DNA of 64,000 nucleotides, taken from positions 496,001 through 560,000 of the forward strand of contig NZ_JAPFBJ010000001.1 of NCBI RefSeq assembly GCF_030867385.1, given 5' to 3'. Source of the DNA: Sphingobium sp. DEHP117 (GTDB taxonomy: Bacteria > Pseudomonadota > Alphaproteobacteria > Sphingomonadales > Sphingomonadaceae). Under the pieces are notes generated by a model that saw nothing but the letters and a program-made list of their open reading frames with translations, ran no database searches and was not told where the DNA came from. Shown here piece after piece: positions 9,726 through 18,559 of the stretch. How positions within the stretch are numbered: the first letter of the stretch is position 1; each line of letters opens with the position of its first letter. The translations under genes and the position numbers were made by a program.

Positions 9726-11834
9726 TTGAGCCGTATCGAGCGCAGCGCGATCGACCGCCTGTTGCGGCCCGCCTCGGTCGCGGTGATCGGCGCGTCAGAC
9801 AAGCCGGGCGCGCTAGGGACGTCGGTTCTGAACAATCTTGACCGCAACGGTTTTGGTGGGGCGATTTATCCGGTCAATCCCAACCGCAGCGAACTCGGCG
9901 GGCGCGCGTGTTTCGCCTCTGCTGGCGATTTGCCGCACGGTGTCGATTGCGCGGTGCTGGCGGTGCCGCGTCCGTCGGTGGTCGAGACCCTGATTGCACT
10001 GGCCGCGCGCGACGTCGGCGCGACAATCATCTTTGCCGCTGGGTTTGCCGAAGACGGCGAAGCGGGCCTAGCCGACCAACGCCGGATCACCGAAATAGCA
10101 GTCGCCAGCGGCATGGTGGTCGAAGGGCCCAATTGTCTCGGGTCGGTAAATTATGTCGATCGGGTGCCCCTGACGTTCGTCGAGACCGATTGCGTGGCAC
10201 CGACAGGGCCGGGGATAGCGGTCGTCTCGCAGAGCGGGGCGATGGCCGCCGTCCTCACCACGACCCTGCGCGCGCGCAATCTCGACGTGAGCTACTCCGT
10301 GTCTACCGGGAATGAGGCCGCGAGCGGCGTTGAGGACTACCTCGAGTGGCTGGTGGACGATCCGCACACCTGCGTCGTGGCCATGATCGTGGAGCAGTTC
10401 CGCCGCCCTGCCGCGTTCCTGAACGCCGTGGCGAAGCTGCGCAATGTGGGCAAGACGATCGTGCTTCTCCATCCGGGGCGCTCTGCCGCCGCCCGGCAAA
10501 GCGCGGCCACCCACACGGGTGCTCTGGCGGGCGACTATCCGCTGATGCGCGCTGTCGTCGGTCACGCCGGGGTGATCTTCGCCGAAACACTCGAGGAACT
10601 GGGCGACATCGTGGAAATCGTCCGGCGCTGCCCGCCTTTGGCTGGCAGGAGTGTCGCAGTGCTGGGCGAGTCGGGAACGTTCAAGGCCCTCACGCTTGAC
10701 CTCGCGGAAGAGGTTGGCCTGTCTCTGACGCCGCTGAGCGATGCCGACAGTCCCGCCTTGCGTGAGGCGCTACCGCCCTTCGTGCCGGTCTCGAACCCGC
10801 TCGATATTACCGCGATGGGCCTGTCGCAGCCCAAGATCTATACTGACAGCATCGGCGCGCTGCTCTCGGACGACAGGGTGGGAGCTGTCCTGGCGGGTAT
10901 CATCCAGACGGACGCCCAGACCTGTGCGCTGAAGTTTCCATCTATCCTGGCGGCGATTCAGGCGGGCGCACTCGTCAAACCGTTTGTCTATGCCGGGCTG
11001 GACGAGGGCGCCCCTGTGCCCGCCGAGTGGCTGGAGCGATTGCGACATGGCGGTGTTCCCTGTTTCCCGTCTGCCGATCGCGCGGTTCGTGCTCTTGCGC
11101 GCCTTGCCCGGGCATTGGGCCGCCGCCCGGGTGGCTCGATCGCAAAGAAACCCATCGCCGGGCTGGCGGACCTGTCTGGCTCGGTACCCGAGTATCGCGC
11201 CAAGGCCTTGTTGGCGGGTGCCGGGCTCTCGTTTCTGCCCTCGCGGCTGTGCCGGTCTCCGGATGAGGCGATCACTGCGGCGGAGGAGCTTGGCGGCGCG
11301 GTCGCTCTCAAGGCGCAGTCGACGCGACTGGGACACAAGAGCGATGCGGGCGGAGTGCGGCTCAATCTGACGGGGGCCGACGCTATCCGTACCGCGTGGA
11401 AAGAGATGATCGCATCGGTCCGGGCCTATGATCCTGCAGTGGAGCTAGACGGCATCCTGGTCGAAGCAATGGGCCGCAAGGGGATCGAGATGATCCTCGG
11501 CGGGCGGCGTGACCCAGAATGGGGGGCGGTCGTGATGTTGGGGTTCGGGGGCGTCGCGGCCGAAGTGTTGCGCGATGTGACGCTGGTGTTGCCGGGACAA
11601 GACCGCACCGCCATCTGCGCAGCTATCGACAGTCTCGCCCAAGCGCAACTCCTCAAAGGTTTTCGCGGCGCGCCGCCAGCCGACGTCGATGCGCTGATTG
11701 ATCTGGTGGAAATTCTCGGCGCGGTGTTGGCGGGCAATCCGCGGATCGCCGAAATCGATCTCAACCCGGTGATGCTTTTGCCCGCCGGCGAGGGCGCGCA
11801 AATTCTCGATGCCCTGATTGAATTGACCGATTGA
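9726..11834 (+). CDS. ferA: Feruloyl-CoA synthetase, NDP-forming acyl-CoA synthetase family
   Basis: This 702-residue protein has the fused ADP-forming acetate-CoA ligase layout: a CoA-binding Rossmann domain (about 8-130; A-V-I-G-A-S), succinyl-CoA-ligase-like domains (about 150-450) with the phospho-histidine H263 in A-T-H-T-G-A-L-A-G, and a C-terminal ATP-grasp domain (about 480-700; G-G-V-A-A-E-V). SYK-6 FerA, which activates ferulate to feruloyl-CoA, has this unusual architecture rather than the AMP-forming type. The start is TTG at 9726, preceded by GGGAGAAA. It is last in the ferB-ferA operon and converges on a MarR gene 15 bases after its stop. Confidence 0.9.
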   Translation: MSRIERSAIDRLLRPASVAVIGASDKPGALGTSVLNNLDRNGFGGAIYPVNPNRSELGGRACFASAGDLPHGVDCAVLAVPRPSVVETLIALAARDVGATIIFAAGFAEDGEAGLADQRRITEIAVASGMVVEGPNCLGSVNYVDRVPLTFVETDCVAPTGPGIAVVSQSGAMAAVLTTTLRARNLDVSYSVSTGNEAASGVEDYLEWLVDDPHTCVVAMIVEQFRRPAAFLNAVAKLRNVGKTIVLLHPGRSAAARQSAATHTGALAGDYPLMRAVVGHAGVIFAETLEELGDIVEIVRRCPPLAGRSVAVLGESGTFKALTLDLAEEVGLSLTPLSDADSPALREALPPFVPVSNPLDITAMGLSQPKIYTDSIGALLSDDRVGAVLAGIIQTDAQTCALKFPSILAAIQAGALVKPFVYAGLDEGAPVPAEWLERLRHGGVPCFPSADRAVRALARLARALGRRPGGSIAKKPIAGLADLSGSVPEYRAKALLAGAGLSFLPSRLCRSPDEAITAAEELGGAVALKAQSTRLGHKSDAGGVRLNLTGADAIRTAWKEMIASVRAYDPAVELDGILVEAMGRKGIEMILGGRRDPEWGAVVMLGFGGVAAEVLRDVTLVLPGQDRTAICAAIDSLAQAQLLKGFRGAPPADVDALIDLVEILGAVLAGNPRIAEIDLNPVMLLPAGEGAQILDALIELTD

Positions 11835-11849
11835 CGTCGCGCCCGGGCG

Positions 11850-12296
11850 TCAGCTCTGCCGCCATATTGCAAGCAGGGCTGGCGCGAGGTGCTCGCGGTG
11901 CTCTGCCGGAACGCGGGCCATCAGATCCTGTTCGAACCGGGCGAGGATTGCTTCAGCCTCGCGGCAAACCTGCTTTCCCTTGTCGGTCAGGTGCAGCCCG
12001 TTCGACTTGCCGTCGATTGGCGTGCGTTCGATCAAGTCCCTGTCCTCTAGTTTGCGTATCAGGGGAACCATGTTGGCCCCGCGAATGTCGAGGATCTTGC
12101 CGATGCTGCTGCCGATGATGCCTGGCTTTTCGTCGATCAGGACGAGCGTCGAGGCGTCGACCTGTCGCAGATCGATCGCCGCGAGCCTTTCGCTCAGGTC
12201 GGCCATCGCACTGGCCGCAGCGCGTTTCAGAAGGTAGCCGGGTCGCTCGTTCAGCCGGTCGGCTGGACCGCTGCGGCTGCGTGATTTCGAATTCAT
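11850..12296 (-). CDS. MarR-family regulator, divergent from a TonB receptor
   Basis: This 148-residue winged-helix protein has a MarR core (G-A-N-M-V-P-L-I-R-K-L-E-D-R-D and wing T-P-I-D-G-K-S-N-G). The ATG at 12296 is preferred over a TTG at 12308. It is convergent with ferA and divergent from the TonB-dependent receptor at 12464, so it probably controls receptor expression, and perhaps the ALDH-transporter genes behind it (inference). The shared gap contains a CTATT-GCC-AATAT element like the ferC-region sites. The ligand is unknown; an aromatic acid or CoA thioester is likely from context. Confidence 0.8.
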   Translation of the reverse strand: MNSKSRSRSGPADRLNERPGYLLKRAAASAMADLSERLAAIDLRQVDASTLVLIDEKPGIIGSSIGKILDIRGANMVPLIRKLEDRDLIERTPIDGKSNGLHLTDKGKQVCREAEAILARFEQDLMARVPAEHREHLAPALLAIWRQS

Positions 12297-12390
12297 GAAC
12301 GATGCCAATTCCCTGACCGATTTCTCGGCACATGGAAGCCGCGCGCCGCGCCGCTGTCAACCCGTCACGCAAAATAGGTATATAACATTG

Positions 12391-12403
12391 CTATTGCCAA
12401 TAT
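12391..12403. promoter_or_regulatory. ferC-like operator core before the TonB receptor
   Basis: CTATT-GCC-AATAT has the same left half and spacing as the two dyads near ferB, with one mismatch in the last base of the right half. It lies about 60 bases before the TonB receptor start and about 95 bases from the divergent MarR start. It may be a shared or related MarR operator. Confidence 0.3.
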
Positions 12404-12463
12404 GTTTTTTTGCGCTTAGCCTTGGTGTGAGTTGCCAAAGATGCAACAGCTAGGGGAGGTTGT

Positions 12464-14866
12464 ATGATGATGGGTATACACACCGCGCGTCGAATCTGTT
12501 GGATGGTGTCGAGCTGCTTCGCGGCGGTTGCGTTGGCGAGCCCCGGCACCGTATCCGCGCAGGCCACAGAACCCGCTGCAGACGTCCAAAATCCCGATCT
12601 GGGCAGCGATGAGATCATCGTGACTGCGCGCCGCCGTGACGAGAGCATGCAGGAAACTCCGATCGCCGTCACTGCTTTCACGCCCGAAACCCTGGCCGAC
12701 CGCTCGATTCAAACCACGCAGGATCTTGAGGCCTTTACGCCCAGTCTCCAGTTCAAGAGCGCCGGCCAGCTTTCCGGCAACAGCGCAGCGACGGTGGTAT
12801 TCATCCGCGGCGTCGGCCAGCTCGATCCCACGGCGGCGGTCGATCCGGGCGTCGGCATTTACCTCGATGAAGTATATCTGGGACGTGCAGTCGGCGGAGC
12901 CATCGATTTCGGCGATATAGCAGGGGTTGAGATCCTGCGCGGTCCGCAAGGCACCTTGTTCGGTCGCAACACGATCGGCGGTGCGATCCTCGTGCGGACG
13001 CAGCAGCCTGTTCTGGGCGAGTTCAGCGGGAAGGTCCGTGGCCGTGTCGGCAGCGACAACCTCCATGAGGCGTTCGGAGTGGTCAACGTTCCGCTCGGCG
13101 ATATAGTCGCCGCGCGCTTGTCGGGCGGTTTCAAAAAGCGCGACGGCTACGTCATTCGTGCGTTCGACGGGCTCGATCTCGGAAACGACAATTCATACAG
13201 CTTTGGCGGCTCGTTGAAGGTCGAGCCATCGAATGATTTCGACCTTTTCGTCCGCGGCGACTACAACAAGCGCGACGAGCACGGCGCGCCCTTCGTGTTC
13301 GCAGGGATCAACGAACAGGCGCCGGTGCCCGCCATCGTCTCGGTCGGCGCGGGGTGCCCGGGCGCGACGATCCCGTACGCCCCGCTGGCACCAGGCAATC
13401 CGCGTTTCGGTGCGCCCAACGTGCCGCTGATCAACGATGCGCGTTGCGCCAATGACCTCCAGGCACGCGGACCGTTCGTCAACGGCGGCACAGCCGCGGT
13501 GACCAGTACTTCGGAGACCTGGGGCTTGGCGGCTACGGCGCGCGCAAAGCTGAATGATTGGCTGACTTTCAAGTCGATCACATCGTATCGTTCGACCAAG
13601 TCGCGCGGCGTGCGTGATGCGGACAACACCCCGTTTACCATCCTCACCACTGATCTGACCACCGATAGCAAGCAGGTCAGCCAGGAAATGCAATTCCAGA
13701 TCGACAAGGGCATTGTCCATGCCATCGTTGGCACGTTCTTCTACAACGAAAAGACGTTCGAACGCGCGACAGTCTATCTTGCCTTTCCGCCATCGCCGCC
13801 GCTGATCGGATCGATACTTGCGGGCGGGCCGGGATCGCGCGACTTGCAATTGTCGAAACTTGAAACGGATTCATTGGCGGTCTTCGGAGAGGCTTCGGTC
13901 GAGGCAGCTCCCGGCCTCGAGTTGACCGGTGGCCTACGCTACACCGTTGACGACAAAAGCTATCTCGGTAACGTGCGAAACCTGTTCCCTGGCACGCTGC
14001 CCGATCCGGATCCGATCGCTACAAAAGCGACATCGGAAGGTGGGCCGTTGTTCATATTCTACCGTCCGAACAAGCGCAAATTCACCGCACTGACCGGATC
14101 GGCCAGCGTGCGCTATGCGATCAACGACAACGTCAGCACCTATGTGTCTTATGCAAAGAGCTTCAAGTCGGGGGGCTTCAACACTCGTTACAACGCGCCG
14201 CCGCCGGGCAATCAGCCGGTGCCGTTCGACGAGGAGCAGGTGACAAGCTACGAGGTGGGTGCGAAATTCTCACTCGGGCGTGCGCGCCTGAACCTGGCGG
14301 CCTATCGCGCCAATTACGACGACATCCAGCTCATTTTCCGCCAAGGCGTTGTGCCTCTGCTGTTCAACGCGGGGAAGGCGCGGATTCAGGGTCTGGAGGC
14401 TGAGTTCGCCTATCACCCGGCCTCCGGTCTGCAGCTCGATGCTTCGGCCAGCTATCTCGACGACCGGATCAAGTCGGTTACCCTGATACCGGGGGCGACG
14501 GCAACAGTGGCGCCTGGCGAAGATCTTCCGCTGACGCCGACCTGGCAGACCAGTTTCGGCGTCGGCTACAAGCTGCCGATCGGAGAGTGGGAATTGACCC
14601 CGAGGTTTGACGGCAGCTATCAGTCATACACGCGCTTCATTACCGGCAGTGTGCCGTTGATCGAACAGTCCGGATATTTTGTGGGTAATGCATCAATCAC
14701 GTTCGCCCAGGCAAAAGGCGGGTTGCGTGTCCAGGCCGGTGTCCAGAACGTCACGGACAAGCGCTACAAGATTCAGGGCAACGCCTCGCTTGCAACGCTA
14801 GGCTATGCCGAGGTAATCTACGCTCGACCACGGAACTGGTACCTGCAGATCGGATACCAGTTCTGA
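12464..14866 (+). CDS. TonB-dependent outer-membrane receptor
   Basis: This 800-residue protein starts with a signal peptide ending near V-S-A-Q-A, then a TonB-box-like D-E-I-I-V-T-A-R-R, a plug domain (about 60-170; L-R-G-P-Q-G-T-L-F-G-R-N) and a beta-barrel ending in the aromatic C-terminus Y-Q-F. It belongs to the iron-complex-type OMR family that sphingomonads also use for lignin-derived compounds. Its place between ferBA and a vanillin-dehydrogenase-like gene suggests uptake of ferulate-type oligomers or related phenolics (inference). A divergent MarR gene is upstream. No FecR or sigma factor is nearby, so classical surface signalling is unlikely. Confidence 0.9.
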   Translation: MMMGIHTARRICWMVSSCFAAVALASPGTVSAQATEPAADVQNPDLGSDEIIVTARRRDESMQETPIAVTAFTPETLADRSIQTTQDLEAFTPSLQFKSAGQLSGNSAATVVFIRGVGQLDPTAAVDPGVGIYLDEVYLGRAVGGAIDFGDIAGVEILRGPQGTLFGRNTIGGAILVRTQQPVLGEFSGKVRGRVGSDNLHEAFGVVNVPLGDIVAARLSGGFKKRDGYVIRAFDGLDLGNDNSYSFGGSLKVEPSNDFDLFVRGDYNKRDEHGAPFVFAGINEQAPVPAIVSVGAGCPGATIPYAPLAPGNPRFGAPNVPLINDARCANDLQARGPFVNGGTAAVTSTSETWGLAATARAKLNDWLTFKSITSYRSTKSRGVRDADNTPFTILTTDLTTDSKQVSQEMQFQIDKGIVHAIVGTFFYNEKTFERATVYLAFPPSPPLIGSILAGGPGSRDLQLSKLETDSLAVFGEASVEAAPGLELTGGLRYTVDDKSYLGNVRNLFPGTLPDPDPIATKATSEGGPLFIFYRPNKRKFTALTGSASVRYAINDNVSTYVSYAKSFKSGGFNTRYNAPPPGNQPVPFDEEQVTSYEVGAKFSLGRARLNLAAYRANYDDIQLIFRQGVVPLLFNAGKARIQGLEAEFAYHPASGLQLDASASYLDDRIKSVTLIPGATATVAPGEDLPLTPTWQTSFGVGYKLPIGEWELTPRFDGSYQSYTRFITGSVPLIEQSGYFVGNASITFAQAKGGLRVQAGVQNVTDKRYKIQGNASLATLGYAEVIYARPRNWYLQIGYQF

Positions 14867-14877
14867 CAGGAGAAGCA

Positions 14878-14901
14878 TGACAGCATTTGTCCCAGACTGA
14901 A
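14878..14901 (+). other. Seven-codon mini frame with strong ribosome-binding site
   Basis: Directly after the TonB receptor, CAGGAGAAGC precedes an ATG that runs only seven codons to a TGA. The following 55 bases contain a small GC hairpin (GGGC/GCCC) and an ATTTTT run near 14919-14938. It may be a leader peptide with a partial terminator before the ALDH gene, or the stub of a deleted gene. Neither can be decided here. Confidence 0.25.
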
Positions 14902-14957
14902 GCCCGGGTTCCGCTGTGCGGGGCCCGTGCCCATTTTTGCAGGCCAGGAAACACGCG

Positions 14958-16352
14958 ATGGAATTCGTACGCATCAACCCGCTGACCAGTGAACCGGCCT
15001 CGACCTCGCGCGCTCTTCAGGCCAGCGACATGGCGGCCTTTGCTGCCCGTGCCGCCGCCGCTCAGATCGGATGGGGGGCTACCGGTCCGAACACGCGTCG
15101 CGCCGTGCTGACGAAGGCCGCCGCTGCGCTGGAAGCCAAGATGGCGGATTTCATCGTCGCGATGATGAACGAGATTGGCGCGACCGAGGCGTGGGCGCGT
15201 TTCAATGTGATGCTGGCGGCCGGTATGATGCGCGAAGCAGCAGCGCTGACCACGCAGATCTCGGGAGAGATCATTCCGTCCGACCAGGCGCGCATCGCGA
15301 TGGCGGTGCGCGAGCCGGTGGGCGTGGTGTTGGGTATCGCGCCTTGGAACGCGCCGATCATTCTCGGCGTGCGCGCGCTCGCGGTTCCGCTCGCCTGCGG
15401 CAACGCGGTGATCCTGAAGGCCAGCGAGAGCTGCCCGCGAACGCATGAGCTGGTCGTCGAGGCCTGCCGGGAGGGCGGCGTCCCCGAAGATGTGCTGCAG
15501 ATCGTCACCAACCGGCCGGAGGATGCCGCCGATGTCGTTGGGGCGCTGATTGACGCGCCGGAAGTGCGCCGTATCAACTTCACCGGATCAACTGCGGTCG
15601 GCAAGGTCATTGCCAAGCGCGCGGCAGAGCATCTTAAACCCTGCCTGCTCGAACTGGGCGGCAAGGCACCGCTGATCGTGTTGGCAGACGCTGATCTCGA
15701 CGAGGCGGTCAAGGCCGCTGCCTTCGGCGCCTACATGAACCAGGGCCAGATCTGCATGTCGACCGAACGGATCATCGTGGTTGAGGAAGTGGCCGACGCC
15801 TTTGTCGATCAGCTGGCGGCCAAGGTGCGCACGCTTGCCGCTGGTGACCCGCGCGAGGGCGCCGCCCCGCTTGGTGCGGTTGTATCCCAAAACACGGTCG
15901 ACCATGTCCGCTCGCTGGTGGAAGATGCGATCCGGCAAGGCGCCGAATTGCTCGTAGGCGGGGAGGCTGATCGCACCGTCATGCCCGCGCACCTCGTCGA
16001 CAGGGTGGCGCCAGACATGAAGCTGTTTCGAGACGAGAGTTTCGGCCCTGTCTGCGGGATCGTCCGTGCGCGCGACACCGATCATGCGATCGAGTTGGCC
16101 AACGATTCCGACTATGGCCTGTCCGCCGCCATCTTCAGCCGCGACGTGGCGGGCGCCCTCGCGCTGGCGCGCAGGGTCCGTTCCGGCATTTGCCACATCA
16201 ACGGCGCAACGGTCTCTGACGAACCGCAGATGCCTTTCGGCGGGGTGGGCGCGAGCGGCTACGGGCGGTTCGGCGGCAAGGCGGGGATCGATGCATTCAC
16301 CGAATTGCGGTGGATCACGATCGCCACCGGCGCGGGGCATTTTCCGATATGA
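14958..16352 (+). CDS. NAD(P)-dependent aldehyde dehydrogenase, vanillin-dehydrogenase-like
   Basis: This is a 464-residue ALDH-superfamily enzyme with the general-base E232 in L-E-L-G-G-K-A-P and the catalytic C266 in G-Q-I-C-M-S. Length and the Q-I-C-M-S-T-E-R form fit the vanillin/salicylaldehyde/benzaldehyde dehydrogenase group, including LigV of SYK-6. It would oxidise the vanillin made by FerB to vanillate, the LigM substrate. The ATG at 14958 has CAGGAAA in front; a longer start at 14916 would begin inside the hairpin region. The stop overlaps the start of the MFS gene (ATGA), so the two are translationally coupled. Confidence 0.87.
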   Translation: MEFVRINPLTSEPASTSRALQASDMAAFAARAAAAQIGWGATGPNTRRAVLTKAAAALEAKMADFIVAMMNEIGATEAWARFNVMLAAGMMREAAALTTQISGEIIPSDQARIAMAVREPVGVVLGIAPWNAPIILGVRALAVPLACGNAVILKASESCPRTHELVVEACREGGVPEDVLQIVTNRPEDAADVVGALIDAPEVRRINFTGSTAVGKVIAKRAAEHLKPCLLELGGKAPLIVLADADLDEAVKAAAFGAYMNQGQICMSTERIIVVEEVADAFVDQLAAKVRTLAAGDPREGAAPLGAVVSQNTVDHVRSLVEDAIRQGAELLVGGEADRTVMPAHLVDRVAPDMKLFRDESFGPVCGIVRARDTDHAIELANDSDYGLSAAIFSRDVAGALALARRVRSGICHINGATVSDEPQMPFGGVGASGYGRFGGKAGIDAFTELRWITIATGAGHFPI

Positions 16353-17659
16353 TTACCGCCTGCAACGATCCGCGACTGTTGGTCGAGACAAGCCGAATGA
16401 CTTGGCGGCAGTACGTCATCATCGGGTTGTGCGTGTTGCTGAACGGGCTCGACGGTTTCGATGTGCTGTCGATTAGCTTCGCCTCGCCCGGAATCGCCGC
16501 GGACTGGGGAGTCGATCGCGCGACGTTGGGCGTGATCCTTTCGATGGAACTGATCGGCATGTCGATCGGGTCGGTAATTCTCGGCCTCCTGGCGGATCGC
16601 ATTGGCCGCCGCCCGATTGCGATTGGCAGCCTTTTCGTGATGGCTGGGGGAATGGCGCTCGCCGCGCAAGCAAGCGGCATCGGCGAACTCGCCGCGATCC
16701 GGTTCGCCACCGGCCTTGGCATCGGCGGTATGCTCGCTTGCGCAAACGCGATCGTCGCCGAAGCCGCCAACCGCAAAGCCAGGGCGGCAGCTGTGGCGCT
16801 CATGGCCTCCGGCTACCCGCTCGGCGCGATCATCGGCGGTACTATCGCGACTGACCTGTTGCAGCACGGAACCTGGCGTGACATTTTCACCTTCGGTGCT
16901 TGGGTAACCGTGGGCTTCCTGCCCTTCATTCTGCTCATCCTGCCAGAATCCATCAGCGTCACCGTGCGGCGGTTCGATGCGGCAGCCGCGTTGCCCCGGG
17001 TCAACCGCGCGCTCAACCGCCTGGGGCACAACGCCCTCTCGGTGATCGAGCTCGTCAAGCCGCACGAGGGGGCCGACGAGGGGGTGATGCGCGGTGCGCT
17101 GCGCCGTGTCACGCTGCTCCTCGTCTTCGCCTACTTCTTCCACATGACCACATTCTATTTCATGTTGAAGTGGATCCCGAAGATCGTCACCGACATGGGT
17201 TTCGAACCTTCGGCAGCAGGCGGTGTGCTGGTCTGGGCCAATATAGGCGGGTTCGCGGGATCGCTAGTGTTCAGCGTGCTGACTGCGCGCGCGCCGCTCC
17301 GCCCGCTGCTTCTGGCGACTTTCGCTGCCGCCTTCGCCGCTGTGTGCTGGTTCGGACTGACGGCGAGCGGGATAGAGCCGCTCTCGCGCTCTGCGGCGCT
17401 GGCGGGCTTCTTCACCAATGCGGGCGCCGTGGGCCTCTATGCGCTCATCGCGGCATCATATCCCTCGCACCTCACGGCGGGGGCGACGGGCATAGTGATC
17501 GGCTTCGGCCGGGGCGGGACAGCGCTGGGGCCGATCATCGCCGGGCTGCTGTTCGCCGGTGGGGCCGGGCTGCCGGTGACGGCCGCGGTGATGGCCTGCG
17601 GATCGCTGATCGCGCTGGCGGCGATCTTCTTTCTCCCGCGGCAGACCGTCAAGACGTGA
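16349..17659 (+). CDS. MFS aromatic-acid:H+ symporter (AAHS, PcaK/VanK-like)
   Basis: This 436-residue, 12-helix transporter carries the AAHS hallmark D-G-F-D in helix 1 and the loop motif L-L-A-D-R-I-G-R-R-P, both needed for transport in PcaK. The family imports benzoates, protocatechuate or vanillate with protons. It starts inside the stop of the vanillin-dehydrogenase-like gene, so it is probably the inner-membrane step for ferulate or vanillate, while the TonB receptor handles the outer membrane (inference). A large cytoplasmic loop with an Arg-rich stretch is present between helices 6 and 7, as usual for MFS. Confidence 0.87.
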   Translation: MITACNDPRLLVETSRMTWRQYVIIGLCVLLNGLDGFDVLSISFASPGIAADWGVDRATLGVILSMELIGMSIGSVILGLLADRIGRRPIAIGSLFVMAGGMALAAQASGIGELAAIRFATGLGIGGMLACANAIVAEAANRKARAAAVALMASGYPLGAIIGGTIATDLLQHGTWRDIFTFGAWVTVGFLPFILLILPESISVTVRRFDAAAALPRVNRALNRLGHNALSVIELVKPHEGADEGVMRGALRRVTLLLVFAYFFHMTTFYFMLKWIPKIVTDMGFEPSAAGGVLVWANIGGFAGSLVFSVLTARAPLRPLLLATFAAAFAAVCWFGLTASGIEPLSRSAALAGFFTNAGAVGLYALIAASYPSHLTAGATGIVIGFGRGGTALGPIIAGLLFAGGAGLPVTAAVMACGSLIALAAIFFLPRQTVKT

Positions 17660-17728
17660 ACCGGAAGCGTGGCCGAAGGCCGTGCACTTCAGTATCAGGG
17701 GCATGATTGAAACGGAGGCCGATGGCTC

Positions 17729-18559
17729 ATGACCGATAGGGACGACGATCATGCTGCACTCGCCGCCGCCTGCGCAAGCGGGGCCGGATTGTGCACGATC
17801 GTCGGGATAGACGGCAGCTTCTCCCGTCGGCTGGGGTCGCAGCTCGCTGTCATGCGCTCGGGCGACATCGTCGGCAGCCTCGCGGACGGATGCCTTGAGA
17901 AACAGTTGGCTGCGGATTTGGCGGGGTGCGATCGGCCGACCGTCAAGCGCTACGGCAAGGGCTCATCGAAAATCGATTTTCGCCTGCCCTGCGGCGGCGG
18001 GCTCGACATCCTGCTGGATCCGCAGCCTGACGCTGCGATGTGCCGGGCGGCAATCGAGAAGCTCGACGCGCGGGAGGAGGCCTCGCTGCCGCTCCCGATC
18101 AATGAGCGACTCCCTGTGCGGCACTATATCCCCAGATTGCGCGTGCGCGCCTTCGGCGAGGATCCGGAACTGGCGGTGCTGCAGGATCTGGCACGAGCCA
18201 GCAATATAGTGTTCGAGCGCTATGACAGGAGCGCGCTCTCGCTAGGCCGTGAGCCTGATCTGCCGCCCGCCGACCTATGGACTGCGCATATTCTCCTGTT
18301 CCACGATCACGAATGGGAAGCCTCAATCCTGCGCCAGGCGCTGGCTGGTCCGAGCTTTTACATCGGGGCGCAAGGGGGCGCGAAGGCGCGTGAAGGTCGC
18401 ATCGAACGGCTTGCGAGCGATGGTGTCGGCTCTGAGGATCTGGCCCGCGTTCGTGGGCCTGTCGGGGTCATTCCTTCGTCGCGGACACCGCGCTCTCTCG
18501 CCTTGTCGATATTGAGCGAGATAGTCGGCGCGTATGAGCGGTTGCATCCGCATGCCTGA
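17729..18559 (+). CDS. XdhC-like molybdoenzyme maturation factor
   Basis: This 276-residue protein has the XdhC/CoxI layout: an N-terminal domain (G-S-L-A-D-G-C-L-E around residues 50-58) and a C-terminal Rossmann-like domain (about 140-265; Y-I-G-A-Q-G-G). XdhC proteins bind the molybdenum cofactor, protect its sulfurated form and insert it into xanthine-dehydrogenase-family enzymes; E. coli PaoD does this for PaoABC. The only matching enzyme in this window is the PaoABC-type set at 40.0-43.8 kb, 21 kb away, which is probably its client. The N-terminal domain lacks the stretch at its start seen in longer XdhC proteins. It overlaps the mocA-like gene by 26 bases. Confidence 0.85.
   Translation: MTDRDDDHAALAAACASGAGLCTIVGIDGSFSRRLGSQLAVMRSGDIVGSLADGCLEKQLAADLAGCDRPTVKRYGKGSSKIDFRLPCGGGLDILLDPQPDAAMCRAAIEKLDAREEASLPLPINERLPVRHYIPRLRVRAFGEDPELAVLQDLARASNIVFERYDRSALSLGREPDLPPADLWTAHILLFHDHEWEASILRQALAGPSFYIGAQGGAKAREGRIERLASDGVGSEDLARVRGPVGVIPSSRTPRSLALSILSEIVGAYERLHPHA

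Noticed and set aside
14916-14957. Longer N-terminus for the vanillin-dehydrogenase-like gene
   Set aside because: It would begin within the GC hairpin and lacks a ribosome-binding site; ATG 14958 has one.
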